DNA of 64,000 nt, taken from Clostridiales bacterium Firm_14. Lineage in GTDB: Bacteria; Bacillota; Clostridia; Saccharofermentanales; Saccharofermentanaceae. Of the stretch, positions 8,792 through 17,148 are shown one piece after another (within the stretch, counting starts at the first letter, position 1; each line of letters starts with the position of its first letter). The position numbers and the translations under genes are program-made. The stretch lies in NCBI GenBank assembly GCA_001604135.1, contig LVAT01000016.1, positions 32,727 to 96,726 of the forward strand, written 5' to 3'. The notes under the pieces were generated by a model, which saw only the letters and a list, made by a program, of their open reading frames with translations, was not told the DNA's origin and ran no database searches.

Positions 8792-9592
8792 TCAGCCCTC
8801 CTGTTCAAGTGTGATCTCACCAATGAACATGCCGCCTTCGATGCCGGTCTCGCCGAACCTCCTTGTGAGAGCTCCGAAAATAATGCCGGCCCAGGACTTC
8901 TGGTCGTTCAAAGGATTGCCTGTAAGCTTCGTGAGCTCTTCAACATAGATCCTGTCGATCTGAGACTTTAAGTTTCCGATCGTCGGCTCCATGCCGAAAA
9001 GCTTCTTATCAACGATCTTGCCGTAGAATCTGCCGTGGCCTCTTACGGGAACGGTTGTGCCCGTTGTGCTATCGGTAAACATTACGACTGAAGATTCAAA
9101 ATCCCAATTGTAACCGTCGGCAGGTACCGGCTGGTTCGGATCTTCGTAAGCCTTTCCGTTCAATGATTCGATGAAGGCTTCGCTCTCGGGCGTCAGCTCA
9201 AATTCATTTACTTTGAGGGATATCCTGTTGATGCCCCGCGATTCCAGAGACTCCTTGATCTTCTTTTCAAATTCGGAGGTTCTGGCATTATTCAGGTTGT
9301 CGAAAGAACGCTGTCCGGAAAGCGATGCCGTAACATCGGCAACTATATTCTCCAGGAATCCTGCGATCTTTTCTTTGGAAGTCAGGCCGTTCAACTTGCC
9401 CGTATCCTCGATCCTGAGCTTGGACTCGCCGGTATATGTAAAGAACACGTCGCACTTATATGCTGCGTCAGTAAACTTAAGCGGTTCCTTGCCTCCGAAA
9501 TCAAGAACAAAGCTGTCATCAGGATCGATACCGTTGGCGCGAAGTTCTTTATCGGCGGAGTTTCCCTTAAACATGTCAAATAATCCCATGGT
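8792..9592 (-). CDS. SPFH-like domain protein
   Basis: This 266-residue protein begins MGLFDMFKG. It has a beta-rich first third, then a helical segment with SRGINRISLKVNEFEL that resembles the SPFH (stomatin/prohibitin/flotillin) or YdjI-type fold. There is no membrane segment. The start at 9592 is supported by GGAGG 8 bases upstream. An in-frame ATG 15 bases earlier lies before that site. It appears to be the first gene of a four-gene minus-strand operon with the Dabb, PNPOx-like and NudC genes. The family call is tentative. Confidence 0.6.
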   Translation of the reverse strand, partial: TMGLFDMFKGNSADKELRANGIDPDDSFVLDFGGKEPLKFTDAAYKCDVFFTYTGESKLRIEDTGKLNGLTSKEKIAGFLENIVADVTASLSGQRSFDNLNNARTSEFEKKIKESLESRGINRISLKVNEFELTPESEAFIESLNGKAYEDPNQPVPADGYNWDFESSVVMFTDSTTGTTVPVRGHGRFYGKIVDKKLFGMEPTIGNLKSQIDRIYVEELTKLTGNPLNDQKSWAGIIFGALTRRFGETGIEGGMFIGEITLEQEG

Positions 9593-9649
9593 CAGACCTC
9601 CATTCAAAAGTTACCGTAATTATATCATTGAGGTTCTTCTGATTTAGGG

Positions 9650-9692
9650 ACAAACACAAGGGCCGCCGGAACTTAAACGTTGCGGCAGCCCC
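9650..9692 (-). terminator. GC-rich hairpin, probable terminator of the gene at 9730-10200
   Basis: On the minus strand GGGCTGCCGCAAC and GTTCCGGCGGCCC pair with one or two mismatches around a short loop (9660-9691), followed by TTGTGTTTG. It lies 38 bases beyond the stop of the membrane protein gene. Confidence 0.55.
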
Positions 9693-9729
9693 TGCATATA
9701 TATACGGCACTTCCCCCCTCGAAGTGTAT

Positions 9730-10200
9730 TTAGTGGCAGTTTATTGAAGCTGTGGCAGCCCGGGCAGCCGGGAGATAGCCGAACATGAATATTCCGCCGA
9801 CCGCGAGGATAAATACCAGAGCTACGCATCCGAAGACGATAGCGGCGACTTTATGCTTTCCGGCTTTGACATCTTCGCCGGCGTCCCTGTAGGACTTGGT
9901 CTTATAGATGCTTGCTGCAAGGCCGATGAGGATCACATCCGGGATGGCCATGGCGACTGCGTATTCGGCAAGACCTGCCGGAAGAGCCAGCTTTATCTCA
10001 TCCGCCTTGTTCTCTTCAAAGCCCATGACGCAGTTGATCTCGACATCTACGGCCTCAACATAGTGAGGGTCGTTCCTTCTTTGATATGAAGGCATTTCGG
10101 ACCGCACTGCATAGATTAAGACAAAGATATTGAGTGCGAGGATTATCGTAACTGCCAGAAAAATGTAGATCTTCTTCCACAAAGCCATAGGTGTTTTCAT
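9730..10200 (-). CDS. Three-pass membrane protein, divergent from TetR regulator
   Basis: The 156-residue product has hydrophobic segments near residues 8-30, 85-105 and 120-145, and a small hydrophilic loop between the first two. No named family is recognised. The start at 10200 has AAAGGAG 9 bases upstream. An in-frame start at 10302 would overlap the likely operator. It is divergent from the tetR-type gene, and the 134-base gap contains a 22-bp dyad. This is the classic layout for a regulator controlling itself and its neighbour. Confidence 0.7.
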   Translation of the reverse strand: MKTPMALWKKIYIFLAVTIILALNIFVLIYAVRSEMPSYQRRNDPHYVEAVDVEINCVMGFEENKADEIKLALPAGLAEYAVAMAIPDVILIGLAASIYKTKSYRDAGEDVKAGKHKVAAIVFGCVALVFILAVGGIFMFGYLPAARAATASINCH

Positions 10201-10300
10201 GTGCCGGTCTCCTTTTGGTTTCTTCAAAATTGTTCCTTTGCCCTTATATACAAATAGAGGGAGCGAAATGTTGCACAGAAAAATGAAGCGTGGTAATATC

Positions 10301-10322
10301 ATTATTGAACGCGTACAATAAT
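10301..10322. promoter_or_regulatory. 22-bp dyad, candidate TetR operator
   Basis: ATTATTG (10301-10307) and CAATAAT (10316-10322) form a perfect 7-bp inverted repeat around an 8-bp centre. The site lies 13 bases ahead of the TetR-family start codon and in the divergent promoter region of the membrane protein gene, as expected for an autorepressor. Confidence 0.55.
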
Positions 10323-10334
10323 CGAGGTCAGAAC

Positions 10335-10910
10335 ATGCAAAAGGACGTAAAACTGGGCATTACAAAGGATAAACTGATCGACGCTACTTTCGAGCTGATG
10401 GAAGAAGCTGACGACCCGCTCAACGTGACATCAAGGCAGATCGCAGAGCGCGCCGGCGTTAAGCCCTCCATGATCAACTACTGCTTCGGTTCACGCGAGA
10501 ACCTTATTTATCAGACCTTCCAGAAACAGTATCTGGATTTCCTGAAGGAGGAGCCCATCGCCGAACTGATCGCGTCGGACATAGCGCCCAAGGACCTTTT
10601 GAAAAAGCTCCATTTCACCGTCGCAAAGTGCCTTGTGGAAAACCCCAAGTTCACAAAGGCGATCTCGCCGTTCGTGCTTTTCGAGCGCGACCTGTCAAAA
10701 GAATCCTTCAGCTTCCCTTACGTTAAGAAGCACTATGCGGGCAGGAAGACCGACCGCGAGTGCCGCCTGATCGCATACGAACTGTCTTCCATGATGCAGC
10801 TCATGATCTGCCGCAAGGACAACCTCAAACGCGACTTCGGAATCGATCTGGATAATGACAAAGAACTTATGAAATATATCGATATGAGGATCGACCTCCT
10901 GCTTGCGTGA
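10335..10910 (+). CDS. TetR/AcrR-family transcriptional regulator
   Basis: This 191-residue protein has an N-terminal helix-turn-helix (VTSRQIAERAGVKPSMINYC, with the family-typical YCFGSRENL after it) and a helical ligand-binding C-terminal domain. The ATG at 10335 is preferred over an upstream in-frame start because GAGGTC precedes it by 6 bases. It ends one base before the start codon of the large PEP-utilising enzyme gene, so both are one transcription unit. The ligand is unknown, and an antibiotic or small-molecule inducer would fit the neighbour. Confidence 0.9.
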   Translation: MQKDVKLGITKDKLIDATFELMEEADDPLNVTSRQIAERAGVKPSMINYCFGSRENLIYQTFQKQYLDFLKEEPIAELIASDIAPKDLLKKLHFTVAKCLVENPKFTKAISPFVLFERDLSKESFSFPYVKKHYAGRKTDRECRLIAYELSSMMQLMICRKDNLKRDFGIDLDNDKELMKYIDMRIDLLLA

Positions 10911-10911
10911 T

Positions 10912-13242
10912 ATGAAATACATCTTTGAACTAAGAACCATACCTTCTTCAGAGCTCGAAAAGTGCGGCGGCAAAGCATCGTCACTGTCTTTGATGATGCA
11001 GAACCTGAAGATGAACATACCTTCCGGATACGTAATCACCGCGGATGCTTTTCGCGACGGGAAAATAACAGAAGAAGCAAACGCAGAGCTTAATGCGGTA
11101 ATCGCAAAGCTGGACCGCCTTAAGACTTATGCAGTCAGGTCTTCCGCAATCGGCGAAGACGACGCGGGCAATTCATTTGCAGGACAGTATGAGACATTGA
11201 CCGATCTGATGGTCCCCGGAATCAGGGACGCTGTTAATCAAGTCGCCGCATCTGCCAAAAATGCGCGCGTCGAGAACTATAAGGCGCAGAACGATATCTC
11301 AAGTGAAGGCATCGGCGTCGTGATCCAGGAGTTCATTAAGGCTGACTATGCGGGCGTCATATTCACCTCCGATGCCCTGACCGGAAAAGACGATTACCTG
11401 ATCGGCAACTACGTCCGCGGCGAAGGCGAGAAACTCGTGTCCGGCGCGGAGAACGCCGAAGTATTTAAAATCGGCGCGCTGGAGTATTCCTACGAAGGCA
11501 ATCCCGAGCTTGCCCGCTACTCAAAAACGCTGCGCAGATACTGCCTCGCGATACGCTTTTTTTACGGCGTTCCGATGGACATCGAATGGGCCGTAAAAGG
11601 CTCTAAAGTCTACATTCTGCAGGCCCGTCCGATCACTACGCTGACAAGGCTCGATATTAAGAACTACGACGTAAACGGCACCAGATCAGGCTCAAAGCTC
11701 CTGACCAAGACCAACGTCGGCGAGATCTTCATGAATCCCGTAAGCCCCATGACCTTCAGCGTTCTGGAGAAGATCAACGAATTCCTGGGGCTCCCTGACT
11801 GGCTCGAAAACGTCTGCGGCCAGGCGTACATGAACGTATCGGTCATGTGCTCTCTGATGGTGAGCTTCGGAAGGAGCCGCGAGAAGGCCTACGAGACCGT
11901 AAAAGACCTGGTCGGCGGCATTCCCGAAGGCTGTGAGATCCCCATATCGCCCTTTGACAAAAAGGCTTTCAGGAAGAATCTTTTTCACCTCTTCTTCCCT
12001 AAGGAAAAGTCGAAGCTTACGAAAAAGCAGAAGCACGAGATGGTGGCAAATCTTCATATCATTTCCGAGGAGCTCATCGGGCGGATAAAGACTATCGGTT
12101 CGAACGCTGAGCTCATGGCATTGTGGGATGAGGTTCTCCAGCCTAAGTTAAATGACGGCCTTGCTTCGATCCTGGCCGAGAGCGGAACGTCACTGGTGCC
12201 TCTTTTCAGCCTGCGCAAAAAGATCTCGGAGATCGCCGGCGAAGACATGGCAAACCGCCTCTGCACGGGTTCTCTTGGCATTATCGAGTGCATGAAGCCC
12301 ACCCTGCTCTTGGAAGACGTTGCCTCAGGCAAGATGTCGCGTGAAGATTACATCCGCGAATGCGGCCACAGGTCCGCTGACGAGATGGAACTCATGGCGC
12401 CGCGCCCCTATGAAGAACCTTCATTCATTGATACTCTGCTCAAGGACCGCGCCGCTTCTTCAGCTGATCTTCGCGCGATGCAGGAACACCAGAAGGCTTC
12501 CTACGAAGAGGCTCTCGCGGAGTTCAAGCAGAAGTATCCTTCCAAACGCAAGTGGATCGATAAGGAGATCGGCAAATTCATCCATGCGAATGTTTTTCGC
12601 GAGGACATAAGAAGCAAGGGCGTAAGGATCTTCTGCGTATTCAGGGAATACTGCCTTAAGGCAGGCGAATTAAACGGTCTTGGCGAAGATATCTTCATGC
12701 TGAGCTACAAGGAAATGTTCGCTCTTCTGAAGGGCGACAAGACCGCCGTCTCATATATCCCCGCGCGCAAGGAGACCTTCGCCGGATACCTTAATAATCC
12801 GGGCTTCCCGAGCCTCATCGTCGGCAGATTCGATCCGGAGAAATGGATGGCTGATCCTGCTAGACGATACGATTACTATGTCAGCGGCCGTCCTTCGCAG
12901 GATGATGAAGCATCCGATATCAAGGGCTTTGCGGGCGCTGCAGGCATCGTCACCGGAACCGTCCGCGTGATCGATGACATAAGCGGCATCGGCAAGCTTA
13001 AGCAGGGTGAGATCCTTGTTACCCGCGCCACTAATATCGGCTGGACAGTCGCTTTCCACAAGGTTTCTGCGATCGTCACGGACATCGGCGCACCCCTGTC
13101 GCACGCTGCGATCGTCGCCCGTGAATTCGGAATTCCCGCCGTTGTCGGGTGCTCCAATGCGACCACGGTACTTAAGACCGGCGACGTTGTTACCGTCGAC
13201 GGTGAGAAGGGCACGGTAACGATCGTTAACCGCGCTGTGTGA
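10912..13242 (+). CDS. PEP synthase / rifampicin phosphotransferase-like dikinase
   Basis: This 776-residue protein has an N-terminal ATP-grasp (PPDK_N) domain (about 1-250). It is marked by CGGKASSL, RSSAIGEDDAGNSFAGQYET and the ILQARPIT segment. A long middle region follows (about 250-680). The C-terminal phosphohistidine swivelling domain has GAPLSHAAIVAREFGIPAVV, with the catalytic His in SHAA. This domain order matches rifampicin phosphotransferase and PEP-synthase-like enzymes, not pyruvate phosphate dikinase, which carries a C-terminal TIM barrel. It is co-transcribed with the TetR regulator (one base between stop and ATG). A drug or other small acceptor in the middle domain is a reasonable guess but not proven. 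Confidence 0.85.
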   Translation: MKYIFELRTIPSSELEKCGGKASSLSLMMQNLKMNIPSGYVITADAFRDGKITEEANAELNAVIAKLDRLKTYAVRSSAIGEDDAGNSFAGQYETLTDLMVPGIRDAVNQVAASAKNARVENYKAQNDISSEGIGVVIQEFIKADYAGVIFTSDALTGKDDYLIGNYVRGEGEKLVSGAENAEVFKIGALEYSYEGNPELARYSKTLRRYCLAIRFFYGVPMDIEWAVKGSKVYILQARPITTLTRLDIKNYDVNGTRSGSKLLTKTNVGEIFMNPVSPMTFSVLEKINEFLGLPDWLENVCGQAYMNVSVMCSLMVSFGRSREKAYETVKDLVGGIPEGCEIPISPFDKKAFRKNLFHLFFPKEKSKLTKKQKHEMVANLHIISEELIGRIKTIGSNAELMALWDEVLQPKLNDGLASILAESGTSLVPLFSLRKKISEIAGEDMANRLCTGSLGIIECMKPTLLLEDVASGKMSREDYIRECGHRSADEMELMAPRPYEEPSFIDTLLKDRAASSADLRAMQEHQKASYEEALAEFKQKYPSKRKWIDKEIGKFIHANVFREDIRSKGVRIFCVFREYCLKAGELNGLGEDIFMLSYKEMFALLKGDKTAVSYIPARKETFAGYLNNPGFPSLIVGRFDPEKWMADPARRYDYYVSGRPSQDDEASDIKGFAGAAGIVTGTVRVIDDISGIGKLKQGEILVTRATNIGWTVAFHKVSAIVTDIGAPLSHAAIVAREFGIPAVVGCSNATTVLKTGDVVTVDGEKGTVTIVNRAV

Positions 13243-13246
13243 GCTG

Positions 13247-13364
13247 TTCCACTATCGCAATGTAAACCATTCCACTATCGCTAACGGCATTTTCTAAGGC
13301 AAAAAAGATAGAAAAAGGCGATTTTCTATCTTAAAGGCAATTTTTTCGGGCAAATGAGATAGTG
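13247..13364. repeat. Palindromic repeat cluster with CTATC/GATAG arms
   Basis: Two units of exactly 37 nt run from CTATC to GATAG (13275-13311 and 13326-13362), starts 51 bp apart. Between them AAGATAGAAAA and TTTTCTATCTT form a perfect 11-bp hairpin (13305-13332). The 12-mer TTCCACTATCGC also occurs twice directly (13247-13258 and 13270-13281). The cluster fills the gap between the dikinase gene and the first protease paralogue. No T-run suits a simple terminator. Confidence 0.7.
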
Positions 13365-13530
13365 ACGGCCGGAAAAACAAGAAAATTGTTGACGTTGCTG
13401 ATTCGAAGACCTTCCGAATTGTGATGTTTGCTTGATATTTTCGATTATATCAAGATGATAAAATATATTTGATGCGGCAAAAAGCCGTCTATATCAAGGA
13501 ATAAAGGGTGTTTTCGAAAGGGGTGTGGAA

Positions 13531-14622
13531 ATGAAAAAACACGGAATAAGGAAGCTGACTTCGCTCCTCTTGGCGTTGTCAGTTGCATCAAGTCTGTTCT
13601 TATGCGCTTGTAACGGAACAGGCCAGACAACAGAAACTTCAGAAACAACAGAAGAAACTAAACCCGTTATAACTGCTCCTCCGAACGGACGTGATACGAC
13701 ACCATATCCGGAGACAAAGCTGGACGGCAACAGGGACCATCACTTTCTGACTACTGACTTTTGCTATATCGAATCAGAGAAGTACGTGCTTTTCCTCGAG
13801 AAAAATCTGGATATTCCGGGTGATTTCACGAACAATCTTGATCTGATCATAGCAGAGATCGAAAAGCAGCTTGGCCTCTCGGTAGCACCGGCAGGATTTG
13901 AAGACCACAAATTGGGTGACATGAAGTCTTATTATGGTTCAAACCCATGGGAGAACTGGCGAATCGGCCCCAAGATCGCCATCTTTGTGTATTATAACCG
14001 CGACGGCTCTTCTGCAAATGAAGCAAATATTGAAAACTACGATTTAGTTGTCTCCATGAATGATCTTCTTTCTGATGAGTACTGGAATTCTACGAAAGCG
14101 CTCAGAGAAGATTACGAAAGAAAGTCTCACTACATCCGTTACGAAGATCTTACAAGTGCTCTGACAAAGGCAATCGTCATAAGAAACGCCAAACAGGATG
14201 TGCCTGAAACGGCTCTCCGTGGAATTTGTGAATATATGTCCCGTTCAGTGCTGACAGCTCTCGCTCCGGGAAATCTTTCCATTGATGTTGCAAATCAGAG
14301 AAGAAACCTTTACCTCTACCGAATACCGGAAGCTGTAAATGCAGACAATGCAGAGACTATATTTGAAAATAGATATTCCATCAATGGAAGGTCTCCATTT
14401 GCTGGTTCTGTGGAGATTTACGGATGGTATTTCTACCAATACCTCCATGAGAAATTCGGTGAGAAGTTCTTCACAATGTATTTAGAGAAACTCAATATAA
14501 GTGTTGTAAACACCAAGTCAACGGAAACTGTTAAGTTCGCCTATGGCGATGATGTTTTTACCAACTTCGGTGACTGGTGCGTAGAAAACCATGCTCTGCA
14601 GTATGCATCTGACGACTACTGA
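13531..14622 (+). CDS. Secreted lipoprotein, protease paralogue 1 (zinc site lost)
   Basis: This 363-residue protein has a lipoprotein signal peptide with the lipobox LCAC, a Thr/Ser-rich linker and an about 300-residue domain shared with the next two genes (shared markers: YIESEKYVLxLEK, PGDF, NPWEDW-like, FGDWC near the C-terminus). Aligned to the third paralogue, the zinc-binding HELTH is SALTK here and the downstream Glu is also lost. It is therefore probably not catalytic. The ATG at 13531 is preferred, with GTG at 13525 possible. It is exported and lipid-anchored. Confidence 0.75.
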   Translation: MKKHGIRKLTSLLLALSVASSLFLCACNGTGQTTETSETTEETKPVITAPPNGRDTTPYPETKLDGNRDHHFLTTDFCYIESEKYVLFLEKNLDIPGDFTNNLDLIIAEIEKQLGLSVAPAGFEDHKLGDMKSYYGSNPWENWRIGPKIAIFVYYNRDGSSANEANIENYDLVVSMNDLLSDEYWNSTKALREDYERKSHYIRYEDLTSALTKAIVIRNAKQDVPETALRGICEYMSRSVLTALAPGNLSIDVANQRRNLYLYRIPEAVNADNAETIFENRYSINGRSPFAGSVEIYGWYFYQYLHEKFGEKFFTMYLEKLNISVVNTKSTETVKFAYGDDVFTNFGDWCVENHALQYASDDY

Positions 14623-14659
14623 TTCATTTAGGGATAGATCATATATCAAGGAGTTAAAA

Positions 14660-15811
14660 ATGAAAAAGGCTATTGATTATAAAAAGATACCTTCGATGTG
14701 TCTGGCAACACTTATTGCCGGCAGCGTTCTCCTGAGTGCTTGTAATGCAGCACCGGATGAAAGTACAACAACTACAACCGAAGAGACCACGACAACAACT
14801 ACTATTAAAACGACGGAGCTGACTTGGGTTACTCAGGCCAATCCAAAGGACACTACAACTTATGAGAAGATCAAGCTCGACGGTAACCCTGATCATTATT
14901 TCACGGTCTATGATTACAGCTATATAGAATCCGATAAGTATATCCTGTTGCTCGAGAAAGATGTCCGTCTTCCGGGTGATTTCGTTATCACATTGGATGC
15001 GATCGTTGATGAGATCGAGAAGGAAATGGGTGTTTCTGCCAATCCTTCTAAATATACTGGTTCGGCCGTTCCGGAAGATATGAACTGGCATTATGGCGAT
15101 AAGAATCCTTGGGAAGACTGGATCATTGATACGAAGATCCCAATTTTCGTTTGTGCTGACTATACCGACGACGATATAGGATGTGTCGGCAATCAGGATT
15201 ATGTAAGGATCTGTCTTTACGATCTTATGACCAAGGAAGCATTGGAGGCCCTTCCCCGTTATAAGAATAAGATAACAGGCAAATTAGGCTATGTTGATTA
15301 TGTCGAAATAACAGAGATCCTGGCCAGACATATCGCTTTCAGAAACTATGAATTTTTCATGCCCGGAATCATTTCAGAGGGTATTGGCAATTATATGTCC
15401 TATACCGTTGTTGATGCGCTGGCCGGGCAGTATGCGAACATCAAGACCGCTAATAAAAAGAGATACAGATATGATGCGCCTATTCCGGAAGTCGTAAATG
15501 CTAAAAATGCCGAAGAGGTCTTTACTGTAGACTATACATACGACGAGTATGTAGTTAACGGTGAGACTTATAACGATTACGCAATATATCCTTCACAGGA
15601 AGTATACGGAAGATATCTCTGCAGATTCTTAAAAGAAGAATATGGTGACGACTTCTACAAGCGTTTAAATGAAGGCCTGAACGAATACGGCGAGACCAGA
15701 CAGTTTGCCTGGATAGTTAAAAAGACCTTTGGCGATGATGTGTTTACCAAGTTCGGAGACTGGTGCGTAAAAAATAAGGCTCTCCAGAGGAAAGATGGTT
15801 TTTACTGGTAA
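14660..15811 (+). CDS. Secreted lipoprotein, protease paralogue 2 (HExxH lost)
   Basis: This 383-residue protein has a lipoprotein signal peptide ending in the lipobox LSAC, then a Thr-rich linker and the domain shared with its neighbours. At the zinc site it reads EILAR where paralogue 3 reads HELTH, but it retains the downstream glutamate (SEGIGNYM). The catalytic His and Glu are missing, so activity is unlikely. A binding or inhibitor-trap role is possible. The ATG at 14660 follows AAGGAG. It lies 37 bases after paralogue 1, so all three are probably one operon. Confidence 0.75.
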   Translation: MKKAIDYKKIPSMCLATLIAGSVLLSACNAAPDESTTTTTEETTTTTTIKTTELTWVTQANPKDTTTYEKIKLDGNPDHYFTVYDYSYIESDKYILLLEKDVRLPGDFVITLDAIVDEIEKEMGVSANPSKYTGSAVPEDMNWHYGDKNPWEDWIIDTKIPIFVCADYTDDDIGCVGNQDYVRICLYDLMTKEALEALPRYKNKITGKLGYVDYVEITEILARHIAFRNYEFFMPGIISEGIGNYMSYTVVDALAGQYANIKTANKKRYRYDAPIPEVVNAKNAEEVFTVDYTYDEYVVNGETYNDYAIYPSQEVYGRYLCRFLKEEYGDDFYKRLNEGLNEYGETRQFAWIVKKTFGDDVFTKFGDWCVKNKALQRKDGFYW

Positions 15812-15864
15812 CAAACACGAATTGTTCACACTTAAGAATAAGGGAAGAATAAAAGGTGAAACAA

Positions 15865-17025
15865 ATGAATAATAAACTGACTACGTTAGTTTTGGCTGTT
15901 TCAGTCATCGGAAGTGTTCTCTTATGTTCGTGCGATGCAGCTACGGCTGTTCAGACCACAACAGAGCCAACCGAAGAGACCACAACAACCACAACAACAG
16001 AAGCAACCACAACTGCTCCCAGATGGGAAACTGAAGTTCCGGAAGAGAATCCCAAGGATACAACGCCCTATGAAAAGATCACTCTTGATGGTGATAAGAC
16101 GAGCACTTTCGTATCAACTGATTTCTGTTATATCGAATCAGAGAAGTATGTTCTCCTGCTTGACAGGGATATTAAGCTTCCGGGCGATTTTGTCACCAAT
16201 GTTGATGCGATCATAAGCGAGATTGAGGGCGAACTCGGCGTTTCAGCTTGTCCCAGCGACTTTTCTTACAACACAATACCCGACTTGTCTATCTATTACG
16301 ACAAGAAGGACGAAGACGGAAATATCATCAATCCCTGGGAAGACTGGGACATCGGTGCCAAGATACCAATCTTCCTGGTAACCGACCGTGAAGATAAAGC
16401 AAGGATCTCCTGTGCTTCATACGACTTCACGATCATCTGCGATTACGCCTTGTTCAGCGATGATCTCTGGAATTCTATCCCGTCCTACAAGAATAACGGC
16501 TGGCGAAGAAGTAAATATGTAGACTATTCTTCCATCGCACACGAGTTAACACATACCATCACATTGAGACACTGTGATCAGACAAATATCCTTTGTGAAG
16601 GAATAGCCCAGTATATGGGGAAAAAGATCGTCGATAAACTTGCCAAAGATTATCCGTCCATCAACGAGTGCCTAAAAGGTTATAACTGGGACGAGAGCAA
16701 TATTCCCCAAAAGGTTAATGCGAAGAATGCCGAGAAGATCTTCATTGATGATTATCATTCATTAAGCCATGCAGACCGTGGTGCCGAATACTATTTCGGA
16801 CATCACTTCTGGCAGTATCTTTTCGAGAACTATGGAGATGATGCATTTGTTAAGTACAACAATAAGATGCACATGGAGAAAATCAAATATAATCAATCCA
16901 ATTACGATGAAAATACCGTGAAAGAGATCGCAGGTATCTTCAAAGAGCTCTATGGCGATGACATCTTCTCCAAGTTCGGCGATTGGTGCGTAAAGAAGAA
17001 TTATCTGCAGAATAAAAACTATTAA
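15865..17025 (+). CDS. Secreted lipoprotein zinc metallopeptidase-like, paralogue 3 (intact HELTH)
   Basis: This 386-residue protein has a lipoprotein signal peptide (lipobox LCSC), a Thr-rich linker and a peptidase-MA-like domain. His226-Glu227-x-x-His230 (HELTH) and Glu245 in CEGIAQYM form a complete gluzincin-type zinc site. The arrangement resembles Peptidase_MA_2, where HELTH is followed by a WLSEGLAEY-type motif. This is the only one of the three tandem copies with all ligands. The ATG at 15865 lies 7 bases after AAAAGGTG. GTG at 15856 is an alternative. It would act on the cell surface. The substrate is unknown. Confidence 0.78.
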   Translation: MNNKLTTLVLAVSVIGSVLLCSCDAATAVQTTTEPTEETTTTTTTEATTTAPRWETEVPEENPKDTTPYEKITLDGDKTSTFVSTDFCYIESEKYVLLLDRDIKLPGDFVTNVDAIISEIEGELGVSACPSDFSYNTIPDLSIYYDKKDEDGNIINPWEDWDIGAKIPIFLVTDREDKARISCASYDFTIICDYALFSDDLWNSIPSYKNNGWRRSKYVDYSSIAHELTHTITLRHCDQTNILCEGIAQYMGKKIVDKLAKDYPSINECLKGYNWDESNIPQKVNAKNAEKIFIDDYHSLSHADRGAEYYFGHHFWQYLFENYGDDAFVKYNNKMHMEKIKYNQSNYDENTVKEIAGIFKELYGDDIFSKFGDWCVKKNYLQNKNY

Positions 17026-17148
17026 CAGCAGTTACAGGGATTGCCCCGCTGCAACAATCTCCCCCGCCCGTCTGTAATAGGGGTATATAGGAACTCAAAA
17101 GAGTTTTATGCTACTATTATTTGAAGGAAGAAAAAAGGGAGAGGCTTT

